Notes under the pieces: generated by a model
The model's input: only the letters and a program-made list of their open reading frames with translations
What the model was told of the DNA's origin: nothing
Database searches by the model: none
Source: Photobacterium iliopiscarium
Lineage (GTDB): Bacteria; Pseudomonadota; Gammaproteobacteria; Enterobacterales; Vibrionaceae
Length of the DNA: 64,000 nucleotides
Direction of reading: 5' to 3'
NCBI RefSeq assembly: GCF_003026395.1
Contig: NZ_PYOO01000007.1
Coordinates: 1 to 64,000 of the forward strand
Made by a program: the position numbers and the translations under genes
Part shown: positions 18,508 through 28,519 of the stretch, in pieces
How positions within the stretch are numbered: the stretch's first letter is position 1
Layout of the letters: every line of letters begins with the position of its first letter

Positions 18508-18543
18508 AAGGCGCAAGATTAGACACTTGCGCCTTTATTTTTT
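18508..18543 (+). terminator. Terminator of the GGGtGRT operon
   Basis: Perfect stem AAGGCGCAAG / CTTGCGCCTT, eight-base loop, then TTATTTTTT. Confidence 0.92.
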
Positions 18544-18717
18544 GTCTGTAATTGTTATTTCTGCAAAATACTCTACAATCTTCCCCCATTCCAAGTTCTT
18601 GATCTCGCTTATCCCTATAAAACAATTAATCTTCAAGGTATAATCAGCAAAGAACCAAGTCAGTCTTATATATGTTACACAGCACCATGCTGTTACAGAT
18701 AAAGTAAAGGAAATATC

Positions 18718-19626
18718 ATGATCCAAGTTGTAGGGCACAAAAACCCAGATAGTGACAGCATTTGTTCTGCACTAGTTTGTACAGCATTTCTTAAAGCTCG
18801 TGGTCTTGAAGCGACAGCAATTCGTCAAGGCGAAATGAACCGCGAAACACTACATATTCTTGAGCTAGCTGGCGTTACAGCTCCTGAGCTACGTACAAGC
18901 GTTGCTGGCGAAAAAGTATGGTTAGTTGACTACTCAGATCTTGCTCAAGCACCTGATGACCTAGCTGAAGCTGAAGTTGTTGGTATTGTCGACCACCACC
19001 GCCTAGGTGATGTAATGACAATCAATCCAATGGAAGCATGGATCTGGCCTGTAGGTTGTACTTGTACTGTTCTATTTAACCTATTTAAAATCGAAGATCA
19101 CAAAATCACACGTGAACTAGCGGTTCTAATGATGTCAGCTATTCTGTCTGATACTGTCGGTTTCGCTTCTCCAACGTGTACTCAAAAAGATAAAGACGCA
19201 GTACATGAGCTTGCTCAAATTGCTGACGTACAAGATCTAGAAGCATTCATCAAAGCACTATTGATTGCTAAAACTGATATCGAAGGCTTAACAGCTGCAC
19301 AATTAGTTGAAAAAGACCTTAAAGGTTACCCTTTCAACAACCGTGATGTTGTTGTTGGTCAAATCGAACTTGCGACTCTTGAGCAAGTAGATAGCATGAT
19401 TGAAGAGCTTCAAGCTGATCTTCAGCGTCGTTGCGACGAAGACGGTTTAGGTATGGCGGCATTGATGCTAACAGATATCACAACAAGTACTACTCGCCTA
19501 CTTTACACTGGTGATTGGAATCACATTCTTGATACACACGCAACAGACGGTGTATTAATGATGGAAAATACGCTAAGCCGTAAAAAGCAAGGCTGGCCTT
19601 GGCTACAAACAGTACTTGCAAAATAA
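18718..19626 (+). CDS. ppaC: Manganese-dependent (family II) inorganic pyrophosphatase
   Basis: 302 aa, DHH family. N-terminal metal motif GHKNPDSDSICSAL, the DHH motif VDHHRLGDVM and the C-terminal substrate-binding SRKKQGWPWL are all present. It hydrolyses pyrophosphate with Mn or Co, replacing or supplementing the family I enzyme; known in Vibrionaceae. GTAAAGGAAATATC precedes the ATG as a good ribosome-binding site. Codon bias suggests high expression. Monocistronic with its own terminator. Confidence 0.95.
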   Translation: MIQVVGHKNPDSDSICSALVCTAFLKARGLEATAIRQGEMNRETLHILELAGVTAPELRTSVAGEKVWLVDYSDLAQAPDDLAEAEVVGIVDHHRLGDVMTINPMEAWIWPVGCTCTVLFNLFKIEDHKITRELAVLMMSAILSDTVGFASPTCTQKDKDAVHELAQIADVQDLEAFIKALLIAKTDIEGLTAAQLVEKDLKGYPFNNRDVVVGQIELATLEQVDSMIEELQADLQRRCDEDGLGMAALMLTDITTSTTRLLYTGDWNHILDTHATDGVLMMENTLSRKKQGWPWLQTVLAK

Positions 19627-19652
19627 TTATTTCAACTAATTATTGATAATAA

Positions 19653-19681
19653 AAAAGGCTCTTTTTAGAGCCTTTTTTTTG
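19653..19681 (+). terminator. ppaC terminator
   Basis: AAAAGGCTCT-TTTT-AGAGCCTTTT followed by a T tract. Confidence 0.92.
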
Positions 19682-19975
19682 CTTTAATCACTAAAAAATC
19701 CCTCCAGCAACGGTGAAATACTCCCCTATTAATGAAATATTCACTACAAAACTTCTGACATTAGAGCAAATACTTTAAATTTATTATCAATCTAAACATA
19801 TCTATAAAGCAGCAATATGAACAAAGTATAAGCAAACAAACCCTTTTATTGTGATATTTATCTATCTTTGCTTATTATTCTCTTGAGGTATAACTATAAT
19901 TCTCTCTCTTTAATATCCAGCCTTCGTTGAGGGTGAAATACAAGAAGCAACTATAAATTATAGAGAGACAGTATA
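19682..19975. other. Upstream region of the fadL-volA operon
   Basis: About 290 bp, AT-rich, presumably the promoter and 5' UTR of the next operon. I see no convincing small ORF or operator match. Confidence 0.4.
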
Positions 19976-21205
19976 ATGTCCATAAATAAAAAACATATCG
20001 CCTTCATTATTACATCCATACTTTCAAGCCAAGCACATGCCGCTGGCTACCAAGTATCAGAGCACGCTGCCGCTGGCCTTGGTCGAGCATATGCTGGTGA
20101 GGCTGCTGTCGCTGATACTGCTGCTGTACTATCCCGTAACCCTGCCGCGATGACACGCTTTAAACATGCTGAAGTTTCAGGTGTAATGAGTGTCATTAAT
20201 CCATCAATTAATATTATTGATCATACTCATGGTGAAACGGCAAAAGATGTTTCACCAATCAGTGTTGTACCTGCGGCTTATTACATTCAACCAATCAACG
20301 ATAAAACAGCCGTTGGTTTAGCCATTTTTAGTAATTATGGCGTGACAACAGATTACCCTACAGCAATGCAAGCAGGTAGCCTTGCAGGTAAAACCGCATT
20401 AGAAACGGTTAACTTCAATCCAAATATTGCTTACCGTATATCACCGCAATTAAGTATTGGCGCAGGTGTTAGCCTTGTTTACGGTACAGCCACATTTAAC
20501 CGTCGTTTAGGCTCTTTATCTTACGCTGCCCCTAGTCATAATCTTATTAATATGGAAGGTACAGATTGGAGCTGGGGATGGAATGTTGGTGCGTTATACG
20601 AACTCGATAACAATAACCGTTTTGGACTAAGCTATCGCTCACAAGTAGATCTCAATTTTCATGGCCATTTTACTGACTACTTGGGTCAAGCAACATCAAG
20701 ACCAAATGAAACCGTTCTCGCACAACTCGCTCTTCCTCTTCCAGCCATTGCTGAATTTTCAGGTTTCCACCAGCTAAATTCACAATGGGCAATTAGCTAT
20801 AGTGTGCAATGGACGCAGTACAATAAATTTAAAGAAATTAGAGCAACAAGTTCTCAGTGTGCAACAGGTACGTGTTTTGTTAAAAAAGAGAACTTCAAAG
20901 ATACTTATCGTTGGGCTGTAGGTACCACTTATACGCTAAACCCAACATGGACATTACGTTACGGTTTTGCCATTGATCAACACGCAGGACAAGCAACATT
21001 AAGTATTCCTGATACTAATCGTTATTGGTATTCAGCCGGTGCAACTTATCATTACAACCCTGCTTTATCTGTCGATCTAGGCGTCGCTTATATTCACAGT
21101 AAAAAAGCTGATTTTATCGAGCAAACACCAACAGGCGAGAATGATAATTTTACTTCATCAGGTAAAGCTTACCTTGCAGCCGCTCAGGTTAATTACCGCT
21201 TCTAG
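19976..21205 (+). CDS. fadL: FadL/OmpP1/TodX outer-membrane long-chain fatty acid transporter
   Basis: 409 aa. The signal peptide ends SQAHA with mature AGYQVSEHAAAGLGRAYAGEAA, the FadL N-terminal hatch; the NPA motif occurs in LSRNPAAMTRF. The rest is beta-barrel sequence with alternating aromatics, ending in Phe (QVNYRF). It moves long-chain fatty acids or other hydrophobic molecules across the outer membrane. The lipase gene starts 34 bp downstream, and this linkage is known for Vibrio VolA, where the lipase releases fatty acids for FadL. Confidence 0.92.
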   Translation: MSINKKHIAFIITSILSSQAHAAGYQVSEHAAAGLGRAYAGEAAVADTAAVLSRNPAAMTRFKHAEVSGVMSVINPSINIIDHTHGETAKDVSPISVVPAAYYIQPINDKTAVGLAIFSNYGVTTDYPTAMQAGSLAGKTALETVNFNPNIAYRISPQLSIGAGVSLVYGTATFNRRLGSLSYAAPSHNLINMEGTDWSWGWNVGALYELDNNNRFGLSYRSQVDLNFHGHFTDYLGQATSRPNETVLAQLALPLPAIAEFSGFHQLNSQWAISYSVQWTQYNKFKEIRATSSQCATGTCFVKKENFKDTYRWAVGTTYTLNPTWTLRYGFAIDQHAGQATLSIPDTNRYWYSAGATYHYNPALSVDLGVAYIHSKKADFIEQTPTGENDNFTSSGKAYLAAAQVNYRF

Positions 21206-21239
21206 TGCGTACTAAACTATAAAATCATTAGGAATAACA

Positions 21240-23690
21240 ATGAAAATACGTTCAATAGCATTATTAGTAACATCAGCATTAAGTATAATTGGCTGTAAAA
21301 GTAACGGTACCTTAGAAAATCAATCACCGATTGATCCTAATATAGCGACCAGTTTAAATGCTGAAACAAAAATAAACTTTGACCTTTTGTCAGCCAATAA
21401 GACGCTAATATTACCAACCTATTTAGCGATGGATGTACAAGACGGTACCCTTGCAACAGAAGCAATGGCGCAAGATCAAACCAATACTTCAGATCCCTTG
21501 GTTGCCATGGGACAAACCGACGGTTGGAGCACAACTCAGCCGATCACAATTAATTTTACAGGTAAGAATTTAGACCCATCAACCGCTGCGCGTGGGTTCT
21601 ATTTACTTAAATCAGGCGATCCAACTAACCCAGCAGATACCACAAAACCCACCCGCTTAACCCAACAAGCAGGTGATTTTATGGTAACGGTTTCAGGTGA
21701 TAACTTAATTGTTATATTACTAAAACCGTTAGATCCTGCAAGTAACTACATGTATGCCGTTACTGACGATCTAAAAGATGTAAACGGCCAAGCTGTAGGC
21801 ATGAGTAACTCATACGCATTATTAAAGTCGAATAATCTGCCACCAGCACCTGCATTGTTACCTGCACAAAAGATCACCCATGCCACTGAAGAAGCTTTCC
21901 ATGGTATTGTGCAAAAACGCGATATTATCTTCTCATCATGGTTTACGACATTATCATCTGGTGATGTGTTATTTGCAGCGAAGATGGCAACTGAAGAAGC
22001 CATAAATGCTGGCGCTCACAACGTATGGCAAGGTTCTGCTATTGCCAAAACTGTGACTCCAGAGCAACTTTCAACATTATTTACGTTTTCTCAACCCGTA
22101 CAAGTTGACGACCTAAATAAAGTCAGTAAAAAAAGTAATGTCACAATCTATAAAGGCACTGTTTCATTACCGTACTACCTCGATATTCGCGCTAACAAAT
22201 TTATGAATACCCCTTGGCAAAGTGGCATGCCAAGCCTTGCTAAAATTAAATATGTATTAAGCAATGGTAGTGATGCGGATAAAGCGACTATTTTAGCTCA
22301 ATTGGCGGATGCAAAAGTTACATTAGCAGACATGGCGCAAGTGGCGACAAACCCACAAGTACAAATTAAAGTGCTCACTCGCTTAATGGGTAAAACACTC
22401 TATTTGGCCAATGGTAATCAACTCGATCCTAAGCGTCTAATTACCCGCTACAGTGCCGTGCCTGAACTTAAATCAGTACAGACGATTGATTACACTTTAG
22501 TCTTACCAAACAGTAAAAAATGTCAGACTCTTGGTGCAAATGATGTCACTATTTTCCAACATGGTATTACCGCAGATAAGAGTGTATTAACAGCGCACAG
22601 TGATGGTCTACCCTCTTTAGCTGAAACATTAATTGGCGATCAATGTCGTGCAATCTTTGCTATAAACCAACCACTACATGGTGAAGATCGTGGTATTCAT
22701 ACCATCGACAGCCAAGGTAATAGCCAATATAAAAATGCCGCAATAGATCCATCAATGTATTTAAATCTTGAAAACTTAACCGTTGCACGCGATAACTTGC
22801 GTCAAAGTACGATTGATGTGATCAACCTACGTGCTGCTATTGGTAAATTATTTACTCATATTCAGCAACAACAAAAAGAAGGTCAAGCTTCCAGCACTGT
22901 TTCACCGTTAGACATGTTAAATCCTAATAATGGGGTGAGTTTTTCAGGTCATTCACTAGGTGCGATTGTCGGTACTAATGTCGGCAATATTGCCAACCGC
23001 CCAACACTTGATCCAACGTTTGATAAACAATACTTTGCGATTAATAAACTGGCGTTAGCGAACCCAGGTGCCGAGATCCCTTACCTATTATTAAACTCAG
23101 GCAGTTTTGGTGGTCTTCTAAAAGCTGGGGTTCTACAAAGTTCCGTATCTAATCCAACACAAATAACGCCAGATGTCATTGAAACAGGTAAATTTCTACA
23201 ATCGTTGAATGCTTGTTATATCGCCCAAGATGATAAGCACAAAGATTTGAACAAGTGTTATGTTGATAACATTACAGCGATTAAAAATAACAACCCTAGC
23301 CTATTCGCCACATGGACGCAGACTTACGTTAAGTTTGCCTATGCAGCACAAACGGTAATGGATCCCGTTGATCCGATTAACCTTGCTGATGGTATTCCAT
23401 CTTCTGTCCCTGTCTATGTGCAAATGGTTAAAGGTGATAGTACGATTCCAAATATTACTACGCCAAACAACCTGCCTTACTCACCGTTCACAGGTACTGA
23501 ACCACTGATTAAGCAATTAGATTTAACATTAAACAATGCAACTAAAGGTTGGAAAGAATATACACCAGGCAGCCATACATCATTACTCGGTGTCACGATG
23601 CCAACAGCAAATGACAGCTTTACCATTGATGCGTCTAAAGCAACAACAAAGAGTATGCAAAAAGATATGGCTGATTTTTTAAATAAATAA
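21240..23690 (+). CDS. volA: VolA/Pla-1/cef family surface lipase (lysophospholipase)
   Basis: 816 aa lipoprotein. The signal ends LSIIGC, a lipobox with Cys at residue 19, so it is lipidated; family members reach the cell surface. A nucleophile elbow GHSLG has Ser572, and a C-terminal H (PGSHTSLLG) is a candidate catalytic His. The N-terminal region has Ig-like beta sequence (NFTGKNLDPSTAARGFYL). V. cholerae VolA cleaves lysophosphatidylcholine and is made with FadL; the same arrangement here supports host or detrital lipid use. A strong bidirectional hairpin follows. Confidence 0.87.
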   Translation: MKIRSIALLVTSALSIIGCKSNGTLENQSPIDPNIATSLNAETKINFDLLSANKTLILPTYLAMDVQDGTLATEAMAQDQTNTSDPLVAMGQTDGWSTTQPITINFTGKNLDPSTAARGFYLLKSGDPTNPADTTKPTRLTQQAGDFMVTVSGDNLIVILLKPLDPASNYMYAVTDDLKDVNGQAVGMSNSYALLKSNNLPPAPALLPAQKITHATEEAFHGIVQKRDIIFSSWFTTLSSGDVLFAAKMATEEAINAGAHNVWQGSAIAKTVTPEQLSTLFTFSQPVQVDDLNKVSKKSNVTIYKGTVSLPYYLDIRANKFMNTPWQSGMPSLAKIKYVLSNGSDADKATILAQLADAKVTLADMAQVATNPQVQIKVLTRLMGKTLYLANGNQLDPKRLITRYSAVPELKSVQTIDYTLVLPNSKKCQTLGANDVTIFQHGITADKSVLTAHSDGLPSLAETLIGDQCRAIFAINQPLHGEDRGIHTIDSQGNSQYKNAAIDPSMYLNLENLTVARDNLRQSTIDVINLRAAIGKLFTHIQQQQKEGQASSTVSPLDMLNPNNGVSFSGHSLGAIVGTNVGNIANRPTLDPTFDKQYFAINKLALANPGAEIPYLLLNSGSFGGLLKAGVLQSSVSNPTQITPDVIETGKFLQSLNACYIAQDDKHKDLNKCYVDNITAIKNNNPSLFATWTQTYVKFAYAAQTVMDPVDPINLADGIPSSVPVYVQMVKGDSTIPNITTPNNLPYSPFTGTEPLIKQLDLTLNNATKGWKEYTPGSHTSLLGVTMPTANDSFTIDASKATTKSMQKDMADFLNK

Positions 23691-23702
23691 CCTAGCCTAA
23701 CA

Positions 23703-23755
23703 AAAAGCCTTGATAATCTTGTGTATTCCACGCAAGTTATCAAGGCTTTATTTTA
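23703..23755. terminator. Bidirectional terminator between volA and the patatin gene
   Basis: AAAGCCTTGATAA / TTATCAAGGCTTT stem, extended inside by CTTG/CAAG, with T-rich exit on the plus side; the minus side also exits into T-rich sequence. Confidence 0.88.
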
Positions 23756-23778
23756 TGTGCTTTTTTTATATACTAGGC

Positions 23779-24993
23779 CTAACGTAAATGCTGCATTAAG
23801 CTGGTTTTTTGATTCAATAACTGTGAAAAAGACGTCACAAACTGCTCACCAATTTGTTTACCTTGTTGATAATCTAGCTCTAAATCTTCATAGTTACTTA
23901 ATAACGCACTACTATTCAATGATTTCTCAGGGGCAATTTGAATAACTTGTAACCCTTGCGGTGGATTCACTAAGAAATCATTCACATCCCGATAAGTATG
24001 ATGATAGCGTGCCAGCATTTCTAATATTTCTGAATTTGTTCCTTGCCCGGTGATCTCTAATAATCGTTCAACATTTAACGGTGAGAACCAACTTTTCTTT
24101 GGTATCGTCTTCGTTTTACTGGCTGTATTTTGAGCATTGTCTTCTTTATCTTCCCAATGCTGTTGTCGCCATTGTTCAAACCGTTGACTTAGCTCTTGAT
24201 GAATATTCTTAATTTTATCAACCGACTCATTTAAGCTTAATTTATCAATATAATACGGTAATTGGGTTTCAATATTTTCTCGCCAATCATCTAAAATCCC
24301 CCGATCTTCACCACGGTTCATTTCAGTGACACTGTCTTCTAATGGCTCAGTGCGAATAACAACCACAAGATCAGCACCACGTCGCCATGCTTCTTTAACA
24401 GGGATTGCCGCACTCACCCCACCATCAACCCATTGTAGCTCATCCATATTGACAGGTTGATTGTAGAGCAACGGAATTGCACACGATGCTAACAGCACCT
24501 CTTGCCAATCTTGTTGGTACATCGGTAAATAATAATCTTGCAGAGTATCTTTACGGGTAGCACATGCAAGAGCCGTTCTGTGCGCTAATGTTTTATGGGC
24601 GGTGGCAATATCAAGCGGATATAAACCAGAAGCTGACACTTGCTGTAATGCCCACTCCAAGTTCATCGGTTGTTGTTTACTAAGATATTTATATAAATTA
24701 AAAAATTGATCATCCATCGATACATTACGAATAAAATGATAACCAAATCGCGGTTGGCGGCTAATAAAAGAAGACAAATTAAGCGCACCAGCCGAAGTAC
24801 CAATATACAGCTCAAACGGATCAAATTGATGTTCAAGGAAGCTATCAAGCACGCCAGCAGAAAATATACCGCGCTGGCCGCCACCTTGAACAATTAATGC
24901 TATTTTTTTATTGGATGCAGTGTGAATAACCGAAGAAAAATCAGCAATAGATTTCTCATTAACGTCACGTAAACTAAACGGAAGATAATTCAT
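23779..24993 (-). CDS. Patatin-like phospholipase (YjjU family)
   Basis: 404 aa, soluble. Patatin motifs: oxyanion VQGGGQRGIFSAGVL (residues 36-50), nucleophile GTSAG with Ser67, and dyad Asp in WVDGGVSAAIP. Overall organisation is as in E. coli YjjU, with about 45 extra residues. It would hydrolyse acyl chains of membrane or lysolipids in the cytosol. The central low-complexity stretch (RQQHWEDKEDNAQNTASKTK) is a likely linker. It is convergent with volA, so two lipases lie back to back. No CBASS-type cyclase is nearby, so a defence role is not supported. Confidence 0.87.
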   Translation of the reverse strand: MNYLPFSLRDVNEKSIADFSSVIHTASNKKIALIVQGGGQRGIFSAGVLDSFLEHQFDPFELYIGTSAGALNLSSFISRQPRFGYHFIRNVSMDDQFFNLYKYLSKQQPMNLEWALQQVSASGLYPLDIATAHKTLAHRTALACATRKDTLQDYYLPMYQQDWQEVLLASCAIPLLYNQPVNMDELQWVDGGVSAAIPVKEAWRRGADLVVVIRTEPLEDSVTEMNRGEDRGILDDWRENIETQLPYYIDKLSLNESVDKIKNIHQELSQRFEQWRQQHWEDKEDNAQNTASKTKTIPKKSWFSPLNVERLLEITGQGTNSEILEMLARYHHTYRDVNDFLVNPPQGLQVIQIAPEKSLNSSALLSNYEDLELDYQQGKQIGEQFVTSFSQLLNQKTSLMQHLR

Positions 24994-25532
24994 TTCTTCT
25001 CCCTGCTAAATATGCACATGGGCATACATTAATATATCTAAGAGAGTCGAATATACAATTTGTTCATACCAATAGGAAATAATGTTAGAAAATACTATTC
25101 TATTTATCTAACATTACTCTTTATAATAACTATGCATGTAAAGCAATAAGCCCGTAGCTTACTAATGTAAAGAGTATGACCGTTACGGTTATTAACGTCA
25201 TTTTGAATTCGATATTCATCATAAACACACCTATTAAGTAACATGATATTAACTTCAGTGTAGGGTCAACTTATGCATAAAATCAACATCAATCATCATA
25301 ATTACAACCATTATCACACTCTTCCTATCTTGATTTCATAACCCATATCATCACCACTTCACAGTATGCTTTATATGCGATTAATCACATTATTATTGTA
25401 ATTTCATACGATTCATTATCATCAATAAAAGACTTATTTTATAGTGCTACACTATGTATATTAACGTCTTAATTATCTTCTATTAGTCCTTATAATCTAT
25501 ACGATTAAACGGATTATTTTATAGGAAAAATA
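24994..25532. other. Intergenic region holding ynhF
   Basis: 539 bp between divergent genes. Besides the 29-codon gene at 25130-25219 it is AT-rich, with the promoters for ynhF, the patatin gene and the DUF2860 gene. No further frame with a ribosome-binding site was found. Confidence 0.5.
25130..25219 (-). CDS. ynhF: YnhF-type small membrane protein (29 aa)
   Basis: A very short frame, MNIEFKMTLITVTVIL followed by FTLVSYGLIALHA, with AGGTG about ten bases upstream. It resembles E. coli YnhF (29 aa, MSTDLKFSLVTTIIVLG...) in length, a charged first five residues, a single central TM helix and an A-L-H-type C-terminus. An ATG one codon upstream could also serve. Family function is unknown. An inverted repeat (AATGTTAGA / TCTAACATT, 25081-25115) follows the stop on this strand and may end the transcript. 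Confidence 0.75.
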   Translation of the reverse strand: MNIEFKMTLITVTVILFTLVSYGLIALHA

Positions 25533-26525
25533 ATGAAACCATTACTCACTGTCGGCTTAATTGCTACTGCAATAATCTCCACCACGGCACACGCTAGACC
25601 CGTCGATTGGACCCCTGGCATTGGCGGTGATATTTCATTGGTGGTTGGTTACAACAGATCAAACTCACAGTTTAATAGTGACAATCACACTACCGCGAAC
25701 TTAAACCATCATGGTGATGAACAAGATAAAATGTTCGTTGCCCCTATTGGTAGCCTCAGTTACACCTTTAATGATGGTGATAAGCAACTCTATTTTGGTA
25801 CGAACCGTTCTGATATTGCTCTGGGTCGATTTCATGTTGATATAGGTTATCGACAAAAATTTGCTGATAATTCCATGCTAATCCTGAGCTATATACCCGG
25901 AGTACTGACTCAAAAAACATGGCAAGATCCTTACCTACAAAATGTAGAACGCAGCAAAACAAAAACCAGTATTAATGCATTTAGCGTCAAGCTTAACGAT
26001 ATTCGTGGTTCTCGTTTTTCAGGCCAACTCGCTTATGGCAAGTTTAGTGTTGATCAAGAACTCAGTGGCAACGATCCATTACTGGCACTAACGCCCAATG
26101 AAAAATCGTCACTCAATCGTAATGCCAACGTTCTTTATACTGAAGGCGCTTATTCACAACCTTTTAGTCGTAGCTTAATTTTACGTACCGCAATTAACTT
26201 CACCAATATAAATGCTGATGGTAATGCCATGAGTAATAATATTTATGGTGTAGCGGCAACGATTATTCAGGTATTACCTCAATCTAGTTTTGCCTTTACC
26301 GTAAATTATAAGCGTGCACTATTTGACTTAGCTAACCCTGTATTTAATCAAAAACAACAAGATAATAAATACAGTGCTTTCTTCGCCTATGAATATAACC
26401 AGCCCTTTAATTGGAAAAAATGGGGCTTAGTTTCACTGATTGGCTATAGCTCAACCCAATCAAATATTGATTTCTATGACAGCAACGATCTCTTTGTTAG
26501 TGCAGGTTTAAACTACAAATTCTAA
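25533..26525 (+). CDS. DUF2860-like outer-membrane beta-barrel protein
   Basis: 330 aa. Signal peptide MKPLLTVGLIATAIISTTAHA with cleavage after AHA, then barrel-type alternation and a C-terminal Phe (SAGLNYKF), so an outer-membrane protein. GDISLVVGYNRSNSQFN and LYFGTNRSDIALGRFHVDIGY fit my recollection of the DUF2860 family, which is widespread in Vibrionaceae with no known substrate. Monocistronic; the next gene is 151 bp away with its own upstream region. Confidence 0.65.
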   Translation: MKPLLTVGLIATAIISTTAHARPVDWTPGIGGDISLVVGYNRSNSQFNSDNHTTANLNHHGDEQDKMFVAPIGSLSYTFNDGDKQLYFGTNRSDIALGRFHVDIGYRQKFADNSMLILSYIPGVLTQKTWQDPYLQNVERSKTKTSINAFSVKLNDIRGSRFSGQLAYGKFSVDQELSGNDPLLALTPNEKSSLNRNANVLYTEGAYSQPFSRSLILRTAINFTNINADGNAMSNNIYGVAATIIQVLPQSSFAFTVNYKRALFDLANPVFNQKQQDNKYSAFFAYEYNQPFNWKKWGLVSLIGYSSTQSNIDFYDSNDLFVSAGLNYKF

Positions 26526-26676
26526 TAACAATGCAATAAATACCCATACACGCCAAACCCTCGATTTTATTTCGGGTAGTTATATTTTAACTACACCGAA
26601 ATAATTCGAGACATCGCTCAAAATATCGATTAGATTAATTGTACTTTGCCAACGTTATGGAAACGTTAAATAAATT

Positions 26677-28329
26677 ATGTCGGCTAATAATCGTACCGCA
26701 GATGCCTCATTAGAATCCTTGCATCGCATTTTTACAATACCAGAAGCACCTGATTCAACTTTAGGCTTAATCGAAAAAGAACTGTCAGAAAACCTTAATG
26801 AGTTTTTACGAACCCATATCGCCGTAATCGAAAAACCACTCGCTGAAATTGAAAAAGATTTCTCTAATGCGGATATTCCTGAAGTTCCTTCATTTGTCTC
26901 TGAACACACTCAATTTTTATTAAATAAACTTGTTGCTCAATCGGTTCATACCGCAGCACCAACGTTTATCGGCCACATGACCTCAGCGTTGCCTTATTTC
27001 ATGATGCCTTTATCTAAAATCATGATTGCGCTAAACCAAAACCTCGTAAAAATAGAAACATCAAAAGCCTTTACGCCACTTGAGCGCCAAGTATTAGGCA
27101 TGCTGCATAAATTAATATTTAATCAAAAAGAAAGTTTCTACCAACAATGGATGCACAGTGCTGACCATTCTTTAGGGGCTTTTTGTTCGGGTGGCACCAT
27201 CGCCAATATCACCGCATTATGGGTTGCTCGTAATGCCGCTTTACGACCAGACGGTGATTTCACAGGTGTAGGCCAACAAGGTTTACTGCGCGCAATGAAG
27301 CACTATGGTTATGATGATCTCGCGATTCTCGTATCAGAACGTGGTCACTATTCTTTAAAGAAAGCCGCAGATGTTTTAGGTATTGGCCGCGATAGCCTGA
27401 TTGCGATTAAAACCGATGATAATAACCGTATCGACCTCAATGAACTTCAAATCACGCTAGCAAATTTAGAACATAAAAACATCAAACCCTTTGCTATTAT
27501 TGGCATCGCAGGTACCACAGAAACAGGTAATATTGACCCTCTCGATCAATTGGCAGACATTGCCGCAGAACACCAATGCCACTTCCATGTTGATGCAGCT
27601 TGGGGCGGTGCAACCTTAATGTCGAATAAATATCGCCATTTATTGAAAGGGATTGAACGCGCAGACTCAATTACTATCGATGCCCATAAGCAGCTCTATA
27701 TTCCAATGGGTGCTGGCATGGTGATATTTAAAAACCCAGAATTAATGAGTGCAATTGAGCATCATGCTGAATATATTCTTCGAGAAGGTTCAAAAGATTT
27801 AGGCAGCCATACACTTGAAGGATCACGCAGTGGTATGGCGATGTTACTGTTTGCGAGTATGAATATTATTAGTCGCCCTGGCTATGAATTATTGATCAAT
27901 AATAGCATTGAAAAAGCCGCTTACTTTGCACAATGTATTAAACAGCACCCTAATTTTGAGTTAGTTACTGAACCTGAATTGTGCCTACTGACTTACCGCT
28001 TTGTTCCCGCAAAGACACAACAAGCATTACAACAAGCCACCCCCGCACAGCGTGAAATATTGCTAGAGCTGTTAAATGATCTCACCCAATTTATTCAAAA
28101 ACGCCAACGAGAATCAGGTAAATCATTTGTATCACGAACACGTATTACCCCTGAAAAGTGGCAACGAAAAGCAACAACAGTATTTCGAGTTGTACTTGCA
28201 AACCCACTTACCACCACTGACATTCTAGAAAATGTACTCATAGAACAACAACAACTGGCACAACAAAGCACAATTAGCTTACCCGAAATCATTAAATTAA
28301 CGGCAGAAATAACAGAAAAAAAGAACTAA
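26677..28329 (+). CDS. panP: PLP-dependent aspartate 1-decarboxylase PanP
   Basis: 550 aa group II decarboxylase. PLP-binding Lys338 lies in SITIDAHKQLYIPMGAG, and the upstream HVDAAWGGATL block holds the PLP-contacting Asp. The N-terminus RTADASLESLHRIFTIPEAPDSTL is characteristic of PanP, the enzyme that replaces PanD in many marine gammaproteobacteria to make beta-alanine for pantothenate and CoA. Glutamate decarboxylase-like enzymes are the alternative, but this N-terminal signature favours PanP. Confidence 0.88.
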   Translation: MSANNRTADASLESLHRIFTIPEAPDSTLGLIEKELSENLNEFLRTHIAVIEKPLAEIEKDFSNADIPEVPSFVSEHTQFLLNKLVAQSVHTAAPTFIGHMTSALPYFMMPLSKIMIALNQNLVKIETSKAFTPLERQVLGMLHKLIFNQKESFYQQWMHSADHSLGAFCSGGTIANITALWVARNAALRPDGDFTGVGQQGLLRAMKHYGYDDLAILVSERGHYSLKKAADVLGIGRDSLIAIKTDDNNRIDLNELQITLANLEHKNIKPFAIIGIAGTTETGNIDPLDQLADIAAEHQCHFHVDAAWGGATLMSNKYRHLLKGIERADSITIDAHKQLYIPMGAGMVIFKNPELMSAIEHHAEYILREGSKDLGSHTLEGSRSGMAMLLFASMNIISRPGYELLINNSIEKAAYFAQCIKQHPNFELVTEPELCLLTYRFVPAKTQQALQQATPAQREILLELLNDLTQFIQKRQRESGKSFVSRTRITPEKWQRKATTVFRVVLANPLTTTDILENVLIEQQQLAQQSTISLPEIIKLTAEITEKKN

Positions 28330-28443
28330 AACCGACACATAACGCGCATATGTCTATACGGTATTTTCTGTAATTTGGGCGCATACCGCATTTTGTTGTT
28401 CATTTTGTATGTTTCATAACAATAAAAATAACATTCAATATAT

Positions 28444-28519
28444 GGCTATTTTATGAATAACTCGCGACTTAACTATGAACAGTGGATGATTGCAGTATGA
28501 ATAGCATCATAAAATAGCC
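28444..28519. repeat. 13-bp perfect inverted repeat around a 50-nt loop
   Basis: GGCTATTTTATGA at 28444-28456 is the exact reverse complement of 28507-28519. The loop contains a tiny ATG frame (15 codons) without a good ribosome-binding site. It may be a long-stem RNA or a small mobile remnant. Confidence 0.5.

Noticed and set aside
23779-24993. Patatin as a CBASS effector
   Set aside because: No cyclic nucleotide synthase or ancillary CBASS gene is nearby, and the protein follows YjjU rather than CapV.
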